A stretch of 64,000 nt of DNA, from the NCBI GenBank assembly GCA_003215315.1, contig QCKO01000001.1, positions 62,001 to 126,000 on the forward strand, read 5' to 3'. The notes under the pieces were generated by a model. That model was not told where the DNA came from, did no database searches, and saw nothing but the letters and a program-made list of their open reading frames with translations. This stretch comes from Prochlorococcus sp. AG-409-P19 (GTDB taxonomy: Bacteria; Cyanobacteriota; Cyanobacteriia; PCC-6307; Cyanobiaceae). The translations under genes were made by a program, and so were the position numbers. This document shows, in pieces, positions 29,118 to 38,205 of this stretch (its first letter is position 1; each line of letters begins with the position of its first letter).

Positions 29118-29420
29118 ATGAGAAAGAAGTTAGCAAGAAATTTTGCTCTTTTATTAATTTCAATTTTTGTAGCACCTTCAACCTCAAATGCAGCTTATAC
29201 ATTAGTGATAGGAAGTTATCGTCAAGGACCAGGCAGTAAACCTCAAGTAAGTGGAATCACTAGTCCATCATTATTTGCTATTCCAGTTAAAACTAAGGAG
29301 CTTTGTGAAGAAGCCGGTAGAAATATCGAGGAGGCAATATATAAGCCAGTATGGCAATTTGATAGCAAATGGACGTGTATACTCACTGGAGATATAAACA
29401 ATCTTCATGATATTAATTGA
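29118..29420 (+). CDS. small secreted protein
   Basis: 100 residues. A clear signal peptide (KKLARNFALLLISIFVAPSTSNA, cleavage near AYT) precedes a mature part of about 75 residues with two Cys (LCEEA and WTCIL). The mature part has YTLVIGSYRQGPGSKP. Function unknown; likely periplasmic. It diverges from uppP. Confidence 0.7.
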   Translation: MRKKLARNFALLLISIFVAPSTSNAAYTLVIGSYRQGPGSKPQVSGITSPSLFAIPVKTKELCEEAGRNIEEAIYKPVWQFDSKWTCILTGDINNLHDIN

Positions 29421-29437
29421 TTGAATAAGTTAAATAA

Positions 29438-29572
29438 TTATCTTTTGACATCATGCGCACATCCATCTCCTTGATAATCATCACTATTATAAAAACCATT
29501 TTTTGTACCAAAATATAAAGTGGTAAAAACAAATGGCAAAGCAATCCAAATCAAAAAACTCGTCAGGTTCAA
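29438..29572 (-). CDS. micro-protein: one membrane helix, acidic Gly-rich tail
   Basis: 44 codons from a TTG at 29572. The N-terminal half is a membrane helix (FLIWIALPFVFTTLYFG); the tail is NSDDYQGDGCAHDVKR. The layout (short helix, Pro-Phe in the helix, then Asp run with QG-G) is like the micro-protein at 63396-63536. It converges on the secreted-protein gene. No known function. Confidence 0.45.
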   Translation of the reverse strand: MNLTSFLIWIALPFVFTTLYFGTKNGFYNSDDYQGDGCAHDVKR

Positions 29573-29671
29573 AGTTGATATTTAATAAACTAAACCAATA
29601 TAGCCGGAAAATTCAAAAATCAGAACTATATTTATAAAAAAGTTCTATAACAATATAAAAAATGTATAAAA

Positions 29672-30049
29672 TCAAGTAAAACGGTTTAAAACAGGATCTA
29701 TTCCAAATTTGACAATCAAGAATGTTAATAAAACCCATGACGATATGAAAGCAAAAATAAATCTACTACCAGTAAAAAATGGCTGATAATATTTAACAGC
29801 GTCAATTTGCTCTAAACTCTGCATACACTCAGCAACCTGAGTCCTACCCAGTCTGAAATAGTCTGAGCCAGGCAATCGAAAATCTTGATAGTTTTTTTTA
29901 AGCCTTTCAGAAATGGCTTGAGGCTGGTTAGTAATGAGAGAAGCTAGTAATTGTCCAGGTTTGAATAGATTTTTAGTTCTCTCTATATTATCTGTCCAGC
30001 CAATGTTATAGAGATCTCCATTTTGAAACAAATAAACATGGGATGGCAT
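29672..30049 (-). CDS. GIY-YIG-like domain protein with C-terminal membrane anchor
   Basis: 125 residues from the ATG at 30049 (MPSHVYLFQNGD). VYLFQNGDLYNIGWTDN (5-21) and ERTKNLF resemble the GIY-YIG fold of the T5orf172/MUG113 type, in which the first motif is often VYV...YKIG. FRLPGSDYFRLG would be the later strand. The last 30 residues form a membrane helix (FIFAFISSWVLLTFLIVKFG). An open frame extends 14 codons upstream but has no similarity. Nuclease activity is inferred and unproven. Confidence 0.65.
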   Translation of the reverse strand: MPSHVYLFQNGDLYNIGWTDNIERTKNLFKPGQLLASLITNQPQAISERLKKNYQDFRLPGSDYFRLGRTQVAECMQSLEQIDAVKYYQPFFTGSRFIFAFISSWVLLTFLIVKFGIDPVLNRFT

Positions 30050-30209
30050 TAAACAATATAAGTAATGAATAAGTGAATAATACTTATTCATAAAAAGGAA
30101 TAGGAAAACATTTACAATTTAATACTTTAACATTTATTCAAATTAATTAATAGCATAGACTTGCATTGTCTATTTATTTCATAAGTAACTTTGATATAAA
30201 ATAAATCTA

Positions 30210-31193
30210 TTAATTGAAATTAGACTTACATCTCATGTCAATAATATCTCTGGATTGATTAATTGTTATGGACACATCTGAGTCTATTTGTTCGAATGAA
30301 GAACGTGGTATTGCAGCTTCAATCATTCGAATAAAACTTGTTAAATTATTACCTGAAAGAGCAGATCCTTTAGTTTCTAACATTCTTTTCTCTTGTGATA
30401 CTTTCCACTCTTTGGTAAATGAAAATCTCTGGGGTTTTATCAGCCAAAGTGTATCAAAAAGATCCCATATTGGTACATAGCCTTTCAATTCTTGTTGTAC
30501 CTTTATTCTATATTCTTTTTCAAATTTTGTTAAAGAAGGGATAAGATCTGGTTCTTTGTCAATCAGATGAAAATCTTCATCAGACAAATCCTTGCAGCCT
30601 ACAAACCATCCTTCTAGAACTAAAATTTTTACTTCTGAGTTACCCCATCCAATACGGTCTCCCTTTCCACCTCGGAGTGACTTATCGAAAATAGGATAAT
30701 GAATAGTACCTTTATCAAGAAAATTTTCTAATGAGCTTTTAATAAGATATGTAGAGTGACTTCCTGGAAGGCCTCTCGGAACATTCCAAGGATTCCCTTG
30801 CATTTTTTTAATAAGATCCTCAGATGGATAATAAAAATCATCTAAAGAAATAACTTTTGTAGATAAGTTAAATTCAGATGCTGCCTTGTCTAACCATCTA
30901 CCTAAAGTTGACTTACCACAACCAGGTAAAGCTGATAAGCCTATAATTAGGGGTTTACTAAATTGTGTTTGATATCTTTCTATTAATGATAATAGTGATA
31001 TACCTAATGCCCATTTCCAATCATTTTTTGTCTCTTTCGTCCAATAATCAGAGGCAATATTCTCCGCATTCCTAGATAACCAATGTTGTATCAATGAATC
31101 AGGTTCCCAGCCCATTTCCTTTAGCAACAAACGATAATCACAATGTTCAAAATATCTATAAACTTTATTAATCTCATTTTTATTACTACGCAT
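30210..31193 (-). CDS. D-glycerate 3-kinase-like P-loop kinase
   Basis: 327 residues with Walker A LSALPGCGKSTLGRWLD (about 84-100), VISLDDFYYPSEDLI, and LEGWFVGCKDL, the pattern of the GLYK/Tda10 kinase family. Plant and cyanobacterial members phosphorylate D-glycerate to 3-phosphoglycerate, mainly in photorespiration. It lies 8 bases downstream of the gpgP gene, so here it could also recapture glycerate freed from glucosylglycerate. That link is inferred from position. Confidence 0.8.
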   Translation of the reverse strand: MRSNKNEINKVYRYFEHCDYRLLLKEMGWEPDSLIQHWLSRNAENIASDYWTKETKNDWKWALGISLLSLIERYQTQFSKPLIIGLSALPGCGKSTLGRWLDKAASEFNLSTKVISLDDFYYPSEDLIKKMQGNPWNVPRGLPGSHSTYLIKSSLENFLDKGTIHYPIFDKSLRGGKGDRIGWGNSEVKILVLEGWFVGCKDLSDEDFHLIDKEPDLIPSLTKFEKEYRIKVQQELKGYVPIWDLFDTLWLIKPQRFSFTKEWKVSQEKRMLETKGSALSGNNLTSFIRMIEAAIPRSSFEQIDSDVSITINQSRDIIDMRCKSNFN

Positions 31194-31201
31194 TGAATCG
31201 G

Positions 31202-31999
31202 TTAGATACTTTTCCAGGTAACAACTGATTCTAAAGATTTAGACCATCCATATGCATTTGGTTCTGGGGCTAATATAAACCTTCCACTTCTAATATATTG
31301 ACTAAAGAACTTATTAGGACCTTCCTTACCTGGAATAACAATTGCCATGTCAGCAATATCTAATAAAGGTAAATCATTTGGAGAGTCACCTAGGGCTATA
31401 ACCTTTACATTCTGTTGGTTTAAAAATTTTTTCAAAACTAATACAGCCTTTCCTTTATCACTTTTACAGCATACCAAGTGACTCATACGATTACCCTTAA
31501 AGATTTTCACATTATAATTTGCGGACGCATTCAACAGAATCTCATTGAATTCTTCTGGAGGGTTTAAAAATGGTACACTCCATTCTCTTTCTAAAGCTTT
31601 CAATATTCCTTCATTGCTTAAACCGGTAAGTTTAGCAATTTCAGTATGAGAGCAATCATTCAAAGGCTTTAATGAATAACCAATATCATTAGATAAGTCA
31701 AGCAATATCTTCCTAAGTTGATGATAAGTTCTACCTAAAACAATCATCCATTCATTATAGCCTTTATCATCACTTCCATATATTGCACCACCATTCTCTA
31801 CAATAAATGGGTCAAACATATTGTATTTAATTCTAAATTCACGAACTTCTGATGCTGTTTTACTAGTACACGGAATTACAGGAACTCTTATTCTCTTAAG
31901 CCATTGAATTGTGCTCAAAGCTGGGGTCATATCATAATTATCATCCAATAAAGTCCCATCTAAATCAGTTACAACCCAGTAATTAGCATAATTAATCAT
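31202..31999 (-). CDS. gpgP: glucosyl-3-phosphoglycerate phosphatase (MPGP-type HAD)
   Basis: HAD-superfamily phosphatase of the mannosyl-3-phosphoglycerate phosphatase type; removes phosphate from glucosyl-3-phosphoglycerate to give glucosylglycerate, a compatible solute of marine picocyanobacteria. Motif I VVTDLDGTLLDDNYD at the N-terminus with both Asp, motif II PCTSKTASEV, and motif IV ALGDSPNDLPLLDIAD. 265 residues. The ATG overlaps the upstream phosphorylase stop by 4 bases. Glucosyl over mannosyl specificity rests on the neighbouring GpgS-like gene. Confidence 0.85.
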   Translation of the reverse strand: MINYANYWVVTDLDGTLLDDNYDMTPALSTIQWLKRIRVPVIPCTSKTASEVREFRIKYNMFDPFIVENGGAIYGSDDKGYNEWMIVLGRTYHQLRKILLDLSNDIGYSLKPLNDCSHTEIAKLTGLSNEGILKALEREWSVPFLNPPEEFNEILLNASANYNVKIFKGNRMSHLVCCKSDKGKAVLVLKKFLNQQNVKVIALGDSPNDLPLLDIADMAIVIPGKEGPNKFFSQYIRSGRFILAPEPNAYGWSKSLESVVTWKSI

Positions 32000-33753
32000 A
32001 CTTTAAAAGATGGCTTAAGCCACATTACTTTGTAAGGTGTTAACTTGATATTATTAGAAACTATGGAAAGTTTACTTAAGCAGTCATCATATTGACATGC
32101 GTTATTTTTAGTTACATCAACCAATAATTCTGAAATATTAAGACTTACTTCTTTATCGGTAACATTATAGATGGCATATATCTGCTCTCCAGGGTAACCA
32201 CGTTCCAACAAAATAAAATCATTTTGTGATTCAGAAAAGCACCTCATTGGCGAATTAGGGTTAAACGCATTTAATGTCGATCTTATTTTCATAGCATTAT
32301 TAAGTAATTTAAGATTCTTAGATGCAGAGCTTTTATTATCATTCAATCTTTTTAGTAACTTATTTACTTCAAACTTTTCTCTATTTAAATCACGTCTTTC
32401 ACCACTTCTTTTAAACTTTTTAATATCATTAGGAGAGGCAAGAAGAGCTTGCAAATAAAATGCAGGGACACCTTTAATAGCAAGGACTAAGGCCTGACTC
32501 ATAAAGAATCGTTCAATTTGATATCTAGTAGTATCATGTCCATCATCTGCCATGGCACTCCACCAGCTTATATTTAATTCATAAGGCTTATCCTGACCAT
32601 TAGACATTCTTCTATGACTAATTAGTCCTCCTTTTTTCTCTGCTTTAACAAGTAAATCATGCATTCTTTCATTATTCATAATTCCCTCTAGAGGTCTAAG
32701 TCCAACTCCATCATGAGAAGCAGTGAAATTTAATAATGTAGTTTGATTTGGCATTTCAGACCAGTTAGATAGCCATTCATTTATTAAATCCGCATTGCTT
32801 GCAAGTATTGCTTCTAGAAGTAATGGTGGAAGAGGAAAGTTATAGGCTATGTGAGCTTTATCTCCTCCTTTTAAGTAGGATAAGTTTTCTTTCTCGGGGA
32901 CATTTGTTTCAGTAATTAAAACCCCCATTGGATTCAACTTTGACAATTCAAGTCTTAGCAACTGAACAATTTCATGAACTTGTTTTAGATGAAGGCAGCT
33001 TGTATTTGGCTCTTTCCATAAAAATGCAACAGCATCAAGTCTTATCCACTGAACTCCATTACGTATATATCTAACCAACAATTTTAAAAACTCTATTAAA
33101 ATGTTTGGATCACTCCAATCCAAGTCAATTTGATCAGGTCCAAAAGTTGTCCAAACCTTCTTATCTCCTTGCTTGGTTTTTAAAGTAGTAAATAATGATG
33201 AGTTTCTTGGTCGAATTACATTTTCCCATCCATTTAACGTCTTCGGTGAAAGAATATATGAGTCACCTGGTTTTTGAGATAATATAAATTGCTTAACCCA
33301 ATCATGTGAAGATGAAACGTGATTCAACACCAAATCGGCCATCAAAATATGATTGAGTGATAATTTTTTTAAATCCTTCCAATTACCAAAGGCATCTTCG
33401 ATTTGTTCATGATTAGATACTGCAAATCCCCCGTCACTTGTGGAAGGAAGAAAGGGTAAAATATGTATTATTGAAGCTAGTATGCCAAATTTAGAATCAA
33501 GGATATCTGATAATGTTTTTAATGTTGTCTCACCTTCTTTATATATCGCATCAGGATATGTGATCAAAACAACACTAGAAGCATCCCATATTTCCTTATC
33601 TATTCCAAGAGAAGAGTCTTGTTGAGCACTATTTTCATCTAAAATCTGCATTAATTGCGACCACACAAAAGAGAGTTCTTCGTCACAGTGGTCAACATAA
33701 ATTTCCCCCAACAATTTTCGGAGCTTCACAGATTCAGTAACTAGCAATGCCAC
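31996..33753 (-). CDS. glucosylglycerate phosphorylase / sucrose phosphorylase-like (GH13_18)
   Basis: 585-residue alpha-amylase-fold enzyme of the sucrose phosphorylase subfamily. Catalytic residues: nucleophile Asp in WIRLDAVAFLWKE (about 239), acid/base Glu in GVLITETNVPE (about 280) and the stabilising Asp in FTASHDGVGLRP (about 345). In this setting the likely reaction is glucosylglycerate plus phosphate giving glucose 1-phosphate and glycerate. It is the first gene of a three-gene set with gpgP and glycerate kinase and diverges from gpgS. Confidence 0.85.
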   Translation of the reverse strand: MALLVTESVKLRKLLGEIYVDHCDEELSFVWSQLMQILDENSAQQDSSLGIDKEIWDASSVVLITYPDAIYKEGETTLKTLSDILDSKFGILASIIHILPFLPSTSDGGFAVSNHEQIEDAFGNWKDLKKLSLNHILMADLVLNHVSSSHDWVKQFILSQKPGDSYILSPKTLNGWENVIRPRNSSLFTTLKTKQGDKKVWTTFGPDQIDLDWSDPNILIEFLKLLVRYIRNGVQWIRLDAVAFLWKEPNTSCLHLKQVHEIVQLLRLELSKLNPMGVLITETNVPEKENLSYLKGGDKAHIAYNFPLPPLLLEAILASNADLINEWLSNWSEMPNQTTLLNFTASHDGVGLRPLEGIMNNERMHDLLVKAEKKGGLISHRRMSNGQDKPYELNISWWSAMADDGHDTTRYQIERFFMSQALVLAIKGVPAFYLQALLASPNDIKKFKRSGERRDLNREKFEVNKLLKRLNDNKSSASKNLKLLNNAMKIRSTLNAFNPNSPMRCFSESQNDFILLERGYPGEQIYAIYNVTDKEVSLNISELLVDVTKNNACQYDDCLSKLSIVSNNIKLTPYKVMWLKPSFKV

Positions 33754-33823
33754 TGTGTAGTTAGTTAAAATCCTTACTACAACATCGTAGCTTCCATCTT
33801 AATTCTGTGACTCTTTTTACAAA

Positions 33824-35020
33824 ATGGACTTTCAACAGAATTTAATTACAACCATTCATGAGTATGGACTTGATAATGATCTATTACCACAACTCAATAG
33901 ATCATTAGAAAACAAATCCACTTCTCTTCTAATACCCTGCCTATATGACGAGTTTAAAAGGCCAGCACTAAAAATAATCAGAGAAGTTTTAAGAGAATTA
34001 AAAAACTTAGATCAACTTGTAATTGCACTATCTGCAAAGTCTCTAGATCAGGCAAGAGACGCGAAAGACTTCTTTTCTACTATGCCATTTCCTGTTCATA
34101 TTCAATGGACAAATAACCCAACAGTTCTGGAACTATTGAAAAATCAACAAGAAAATGGACTTGATCTATTAGGGTCACCAGGAAAGGGATGGGCTGTTTG
34201 GCAAGGTATTGGTATTGCGACAAAAAGTTCTGAAGTTGTTGGACTATTCGATGCAGACATTCGTACCTTCAATAAATCTTATCCAGCAAGGCTCCTACAA
34301 CCTCTACTAGATAGTTCCAATGGGATTTCATATGTAAAAGCTTTTTATAGTCGATTATCATTAGAAACTAATGCTCTTCAAGGAAGAGCAACAAGACTTT
34401 TTGTTGGTCCTCTTTTAGATAGCCTGGAGCAACTTGTCGGAATAAGTCCATTTTTAAGATACCTTCAATCATTTAGGTATCCACTTGCTGGTGAATTTGC
34501 ATTCACAAGAGACTTAGCATTAAATCTACGAATTCCTTGCGATTGGGGGCTAGAAGTAGGATTACTTTCAGAAGTCTATAAAAATGTGAGGCTTTCAAAA
34601 ATCGCACAAGTAGATCTAGGAATCTTTGATCATAAGCATAAAGAAATTGGAATCAAAGCAAATGAAGGACTTCAAAAAATGTGTTCAGAAATTCTTGCGA
34701 GTGTCTTAAGAGGATTAATGGAACATCAGGCGAAAACACTAACTAATTCAGACATAGCAAATTTAGAGGTGTTATATAAAAGAGCCGGTGAGGATAAAAT
34801 AAAACAATTCAGCCTAGACTCCTCAATTAATCAAATACCTTACAATAGACATAATGAAGAGTTGACAGTTCAAAAATTTACAAAATTGATTAGACCTGCT
34901 GTTAATTCTTTTCTAGAATCTCCTATAACTCAACAACTTCCCTGTTGGTCAAGAGTTTTAGCTTGCCAATCTACATTACAAGATGAGCTAATACTAGCTG
35001 GTTCATATGGTATTAAATAA
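33824..35020 (+). CDS. gpgS: glucosyl-3-phosphoglycerate synthase
   Basis: GT81-type glycosyltransferase that joins NDP-glucose and 3-phosphoglycerate. The 398-residue product has SLLIPCLYDEF, the metal-binding DxD in VVGLFDADIRTF (about 140), and PLAGEFAFTRDLALNLRIP...WGLEVGLLSEVY. Length matches bacterial GpgS. Diverges from the phosphorylase gene; the 70 bases between (33754-33823) must hold both promoters. Confidence 0.9.
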   Translation: MDFQQNLITTIHEYGLDNDLLPQLNRSLENKSTSLLIPCLYDEFKRPALKIIREVLRELKNLDQLVIALSAKSLDQARDAKDFFSTMPFPVHIQWTNNPTVLELLKNQQENGLDLLGSPGKGWAVWQGIGIATKSSEVVGLFDADIRTFNKSYPARLLQPLLDSSNGISYVKAFYSRLSLETNALQGRATRLFVGPLLDSLEQLVGISPFLRYLQSFRYPLAGEFAFTRDLALNLRIPCDWGLEVGLLSEVYKNVRLSKIAQVDLGIFDHKHKEIGIKANEGLQKMCSEILASVLRGLMEHQAKTLTNSDIANLEVLYKRAGEDKIKQFSLDSSINQIPYNRHNEELTVQKFTKLIRPAVNSFLESPITQQLPCWSRVLACQSTLQDELILAGSYGIK

Positions 35021-35023
35021 CAG

Positions 35024-35803
35024 TCAGAAGTAATATTGAACAGATTTAAAGATTAACATTGTACCGACAACTAAACATACAAGTTCATAAATTCTTTTGA
35101 CAAAAAATTTACCCTTAAGAATTGAGATATGTGTTCCACAATATCCTCCAAACAAAGACCCAAAGATTAATGGAGGGATCCATTCCCAAAGAACAGGAGA
35201 TCTTAGGCCTAAAACAATTGCTCCTGAAGCATTCCAAAATATACCAACTATTATCAATGTATAACTAATAGCATTAGAGAATGAAAACTTATATAGTTTG
35301 ACTAACAATAAAGTAACCAATAATCCTGTACCAGAAGAAAGTGAACCATTTAAGAAACCAAAGAAAAACAAGCCTATCGAGGCAATTACATAGTTAATTA
35401 ATTTAATTTCAGATGATTGATCTATAGTACCTAATGTATAGTTAGAAAAAGAATATAAAGCAATTGACAATGTAAGTACTCCCAACAGAAGTGAGGCAAT
35501 ACCACTAGATATGCTTAAAGAAAAATGAGCTCCATACAAGACACCTGGAATACCTGATAAGAGAATCAGGAAAAGGAATTTAAACCTCAAATTACTATTT
35601 TTCAAATGACGCGTTGTAGCTCCAAGTCCCAAAGCGACACTTGCTATTTTATGAGTGGCAAGAGCGGAAGGGAAAGGTAAGCCAAGAAATATTAAGGCTG
35701 GAAGTTGGATTAAACCAGCTCCTCCGCCTGCTAAAGCAGAAATAAAATTTGATAAGAATGAAATTAAAAATAGTATTATGTTAAAGAATATAATGCTAAG
35801 CAT
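35024..35803 (-). CDS. TSUP (TauE/SafE-like) membrane permease
   Basis: 259 residues with about seven or eight helices. ALAGGGAGLIQLPALIFLGLPFPSALATHK near the N-terminus and the repeated GFLNGSLSSGTGLL are typical of the TauE/SafE/TSUP family, which moves sulfonates, sulfite or other organic anions. Substrate unknown. It converges on gpgS and ends 3 bases from it. Confidence 0.85.
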   Translation of the reverse strand: MLSIIFFNIILFLISFLSNFISALAGGGAGLIQLPALIFLGLPFPSALATHKIASVALGLGATTRHLKNSNLRFKFLFLILLSGIPGVLYGAHFSLSISSGIASLLLGVLTLSIALYSFSNYTLGTIDQSSEIKLINYVIASIGLFFFGFLNGSLSSGTGLLVTLLLVKLYKFSFSNAISYTLIIVGIFWNASGAIVLGLRSPVLWEWIPPLIFGSLFGGYCGTHISILKGKFFVKRIYELVCLVVGTMLIFKSVQYYF

Positions 35804-35873
35804 TAAATAATAAGCCTAAAAAAATTAGAATTAGATTTATTTATAGTCAGGTAAGAATATATACAAGAAAAAT

Positions 35874-36074
35874 TCATGCAATCTCTAATCGGATAAGATC
35901 AATACTATTAGGATGATCATGAATATACCTATTAAATTCCATCGCCATTAATCTTGCCTCATAAGCGTCACAAGCATAAAAGCAACTTTCAAAACGGTGA
36001 TTTTCACAATCTCTATAGTGAACAGTGTATGGCCTTAGGGATTTATTTTGAATCTCAAAAGAAGTTTGAGACAT
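35874..36074 (-). CDS. conserved small soluble protein
   Basis: 66 residues, no membrane segment, with LRPYTVHYRDCENHRFESCFYACDAYEARLMAMEFN; three Cys and several His lie close together, which could bind metal. Compact and protein-like composition. I recognise no domain. Confidence 0.6.
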   Translation of the reverse strand: MSQTSFEIQNKSLRPYTVHYRDCENHRFESCFYACDAYEARLMAMEFNRYIHDHPNSIDLIRLEIA

Positions 36075-36248
36075 TTTTTTTTAGTACGCTTAATTTAGTT
36101 ATGACTATTTTTTCAAATTTAGACTACTCATATCTTGTTATCAATATATATCAATTAACAATATAAACTCGTATAAAGACCAACTTTATTAGCATAAGCA
36201 TTAACTTTTGTTATATTAACCGGGATAAAGCATTACGAAAAATTGATC

Positions 36249-36446
36249 ATGGCAAATTTTTCAGAGCTTGACCTAGGTTCAACATTTTTATCAATTGCTG
36301 TTGGAATAGGCTTTCTTGGTTTTGGATTAGTAATCATTAGGTTTATCTTGACTGGAATAAATTTTATTTTTGAAAATTTTAAAATCAAAAATAAATCTAA
36401 TCAGTTAACCAAGGCAAAAGAGAAAGAAAAGGGTTTTAATAATTAA
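36249..36446 (+). CDS. small single-helix membrane protein
   Basis: 65 codons from the ATG at 36249 (MANFSELDLG). A long hydrophobic region (FLSIAVGIGFLGFGLVIIRF) then a basic, Lys-rich tail (KIKNKSNQLTKAKEKEKG). A TTG two codons upstream is a weaker start. Unknown function. Confidence 0.55.
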   Translation: MANFSELDLGSTFLSIAVGIGFLGFGLVIIRFILTGINFIFENFKIKNKSNQLTKAKEKEKGFNN

Positions 36447-36573
36447 AGCGATCATGTTTAACATTATTAAAATAATTCTAATCTGAACTCATTACAATAT
36501 TAAGAAGATTCTATGTGCATAGCATCAAGATCATTTGAAGGTTATAATTTTAAATAATTTACGTATATTATTT

Positions 36574-36975
36574 ATGGATAAACTAGAATTAATCCCTATT
36601 GGTTCTGAGATAACCTTAGACATAAATAAAATAAAAGATAAGGTTTCTCCAAAAGTCCTTAAAAAGATATATTCAAACCCTAATTGTATTATTCTTGATT
36701 ACAAAATGACTGATGGAACAGGTCTTGGTTATGTAATCCGAACAAAAGAAGATATCAAATTGTGGGTATTTACATATGAATTAAGCAAGGAAACTATAAA
36801 TAAATTCAATATCAATAGTGTATCTAAATTAGATCAAGATCACAAACAAATTCAGATTTTTACAAAGACTATTACAGAAAGAGTAGATATTAGCGGGAAC
36901 AGATCTGTTATCTCTACAATTAATCCATTAAATATGATCAAATGGTTAATTTACACTACAAAAGATATTATCTGA
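36574..36975 (+). CDS. DUF2862-like protein with C-terminal extension
   Basis: 133 codons from the ATG at 36574. IPIGSEITLDINKIKDKVSPKVL, YKMTDGTGLGYVIRTKEDIKLWVFTYEL match the DUF2862 pattern (YKMVDG...G...L.DG...WFFE.EL). About 50 extra residues follow the domain. A shorter, more canonical copy lies at 45586. DUF2862 is a cyanobacterial family of unknown function. Confidence 0.7.
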   Translation: MDKLELIPIGSEITLDINKIKDKVSPKVLKKIYSNPNCIILDYKMTDGTGLGYVIRTKEDIKLWVFTYELSKETINKFNINSVSKLDQDHKQIQIFTKTITERVDISGNRSVISTINPLNMIKWLIYTTKDII

Positions 36976-36977
36976 AT

Positions 36978-37265
36978 TTATGTTAAAGGCTTTTTCAATA
37001 TAAGCAGAAAAAGTCCTTGTAAGCTTATCGTCTCAAAAAGCTCCCAACCATCTTCTCCTTTTTTATTTAAAAAGTTACTTATTTGCAAAGCAGGATGAAT
37101 ACCTTTGTCTTTGTCATTGTATTTATCTGGAAATTGCTGCATTATAAAGTCCGGGCTTAAAGAACCCTTTAGTTTCTCGCTTGCTTCTTTTGGGTTCCCA
37201 ACATCATTATCCTGATTATCATCACTTTGGAAATTTAAATGTACTACCAAATATTCCCATTTCAT
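36978..37265 (-). CDS. DUF4177-like small protein
   Basis: 95 codons from the ATG at 37265. MKWEYLVVHLNF at the N-terminus and FLNKKGEDGWELFETISLQGLFLLILKK at the C-terminus follow the DUF4177-type pattern (WEY..v...l...G.dGWEL). The middle is a polar insert rich in Asp and Asn. Function unknown. It converges on the DUF2862-like gene. Confidence 0.65.
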   Translation of the reverse strand: MKWEYLVVHLNFQSDDNQDNDVGNPKEASEKLKGSLSPDFIMQQFPDKYNDKDKGIHPALQISNFLNKKGEDGWELFETISLQGLFLLILKKPLT

Positions 37266-37413
37266 CAAAAGATCGCTATAAAAGATTATTATATCATTTA
37301 GCTATAAATATTTCTTCATATAATTAGGAAAAATAAAATGGTTAAAAGTATTACTAAGGAATCATAAATAAAATTATGAAAGAAGTATTATACAAAATCA
37401 TATTCTATAAAAA

Positions 37414-37581
37414 ATGGATCCATTTGACCCAGCCATAAATTATGGTCCAAATGATGCCGGTGTCTCAGCATTTACAATCACCGCAGTAATCATAAGTATA
37501 TTGATTGTTTCATGGGCCTTCGGTGCCATTTATAGTTTAATTACAAATTTTCTAAGTAAGAAAGATGATAGTGGCAATTGA
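37414..37581 (+). CDS. small single-helix membrane protein
   Basis: 55 codons. A Pro/Asp-rich N-terminus (MDPFDPAINYGPNDAG) then a membrane helix (FTITAVIISILIVSWAFGAIY) and a charged tail ending KKDDSGN. Composition is protein-like and the layout recalls small photosynthetic subunits, but no family was recognised. Confidence 0.5.
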   Translation: MDPFDPAINYGPNDAGVSAFTITAVIISILIVSWAFGAIYSLITNFLSKKDDSGN

Positions 37582-37721
37582 GATTTGGTCACCCATACCA
37601 CAAAATTTAATCAAATAAGCATATTGAACCTTTCCGGTTTGTATTGATTGTCTAAATTATTACAATTAGGAGTATCACGCTTTTTTACTTGTACAATTTT
37701 AAATGTTTGATATTGATTATT

Positions 37722-37841
37722 ATGTTTGCCTCGTTAATGGTTCACGAATGGGCAACTCCACTAAATTTATCTGCACCTGTATGGGGAATAATTGCAATAG
37801 GTGCATACATGGGTTACTGGAGCCTTGCAAGAAAATGGTAG
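37722..37841 (+). CDS. micro-protein, single membrane helix
   Basis: 39 codons (34 from a second ATG at 37737). MVHEWATPLNLSAPVWGI leads into one hydrophobic segment, IIAIGAYMGYWSLARKW. Aromatic residues flank the helix as in small thylakoid subunits. Unknown function. Confidence 0.45.
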   Translation: MFASLMVHEWATPLNLSAPVWGIIAIGAYMGYWSLARKW

Positions 37842-37982
37842 GTTATACCTATAAAAAATCCAAAACAAATTATATGTAAAATTAGATCAAATTGAAACAA
37901 CAACAAAAGTCAAGAGTAACTGAACCATAAAAACATACTAGTAGAGCTGATAAACTATAAATTCACCTTTGAATTATTTGAT

Positions 37983-38150
37983 GTGCATAAACCAACTAAA
38001 CCTATAATATTAATATTTTTCTTAATACTTATTCTTCCATATTCTACGAAAAGTCATATATATGATGATATAAACCATAAAGAGAGTAATCACTTAGAGA
38101 AATGCCTCACAAAAGGTCAAGACCCAAAAGAACAAATGTGTAAAGGATAA
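37983..38150 (+). CDS. small exported or membrane-anchored protein
   Basis: 55 codons from a GTG at 37983. The N-terminal PIILIFFLILILPYSTKS could be a signal peptide or anchor; the rest is hydrophilic with two Cys twelve apart (KCLTKGQDPKEQMCKG) that could pair in the periplasm. No ATG in frame. Weak call. Confidence 0.4.
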   Translation: MHKPTKPIILIFFLILILPYSTKSHIYDDINHKESNHLEKCLTKGQDPKEQMCKG

Positions 38151-38205
38151 TAAAAGCACTAAAAAGTTATAAACAAATAAATATTATGAATAGTAAGTAT
38201 AGTAT

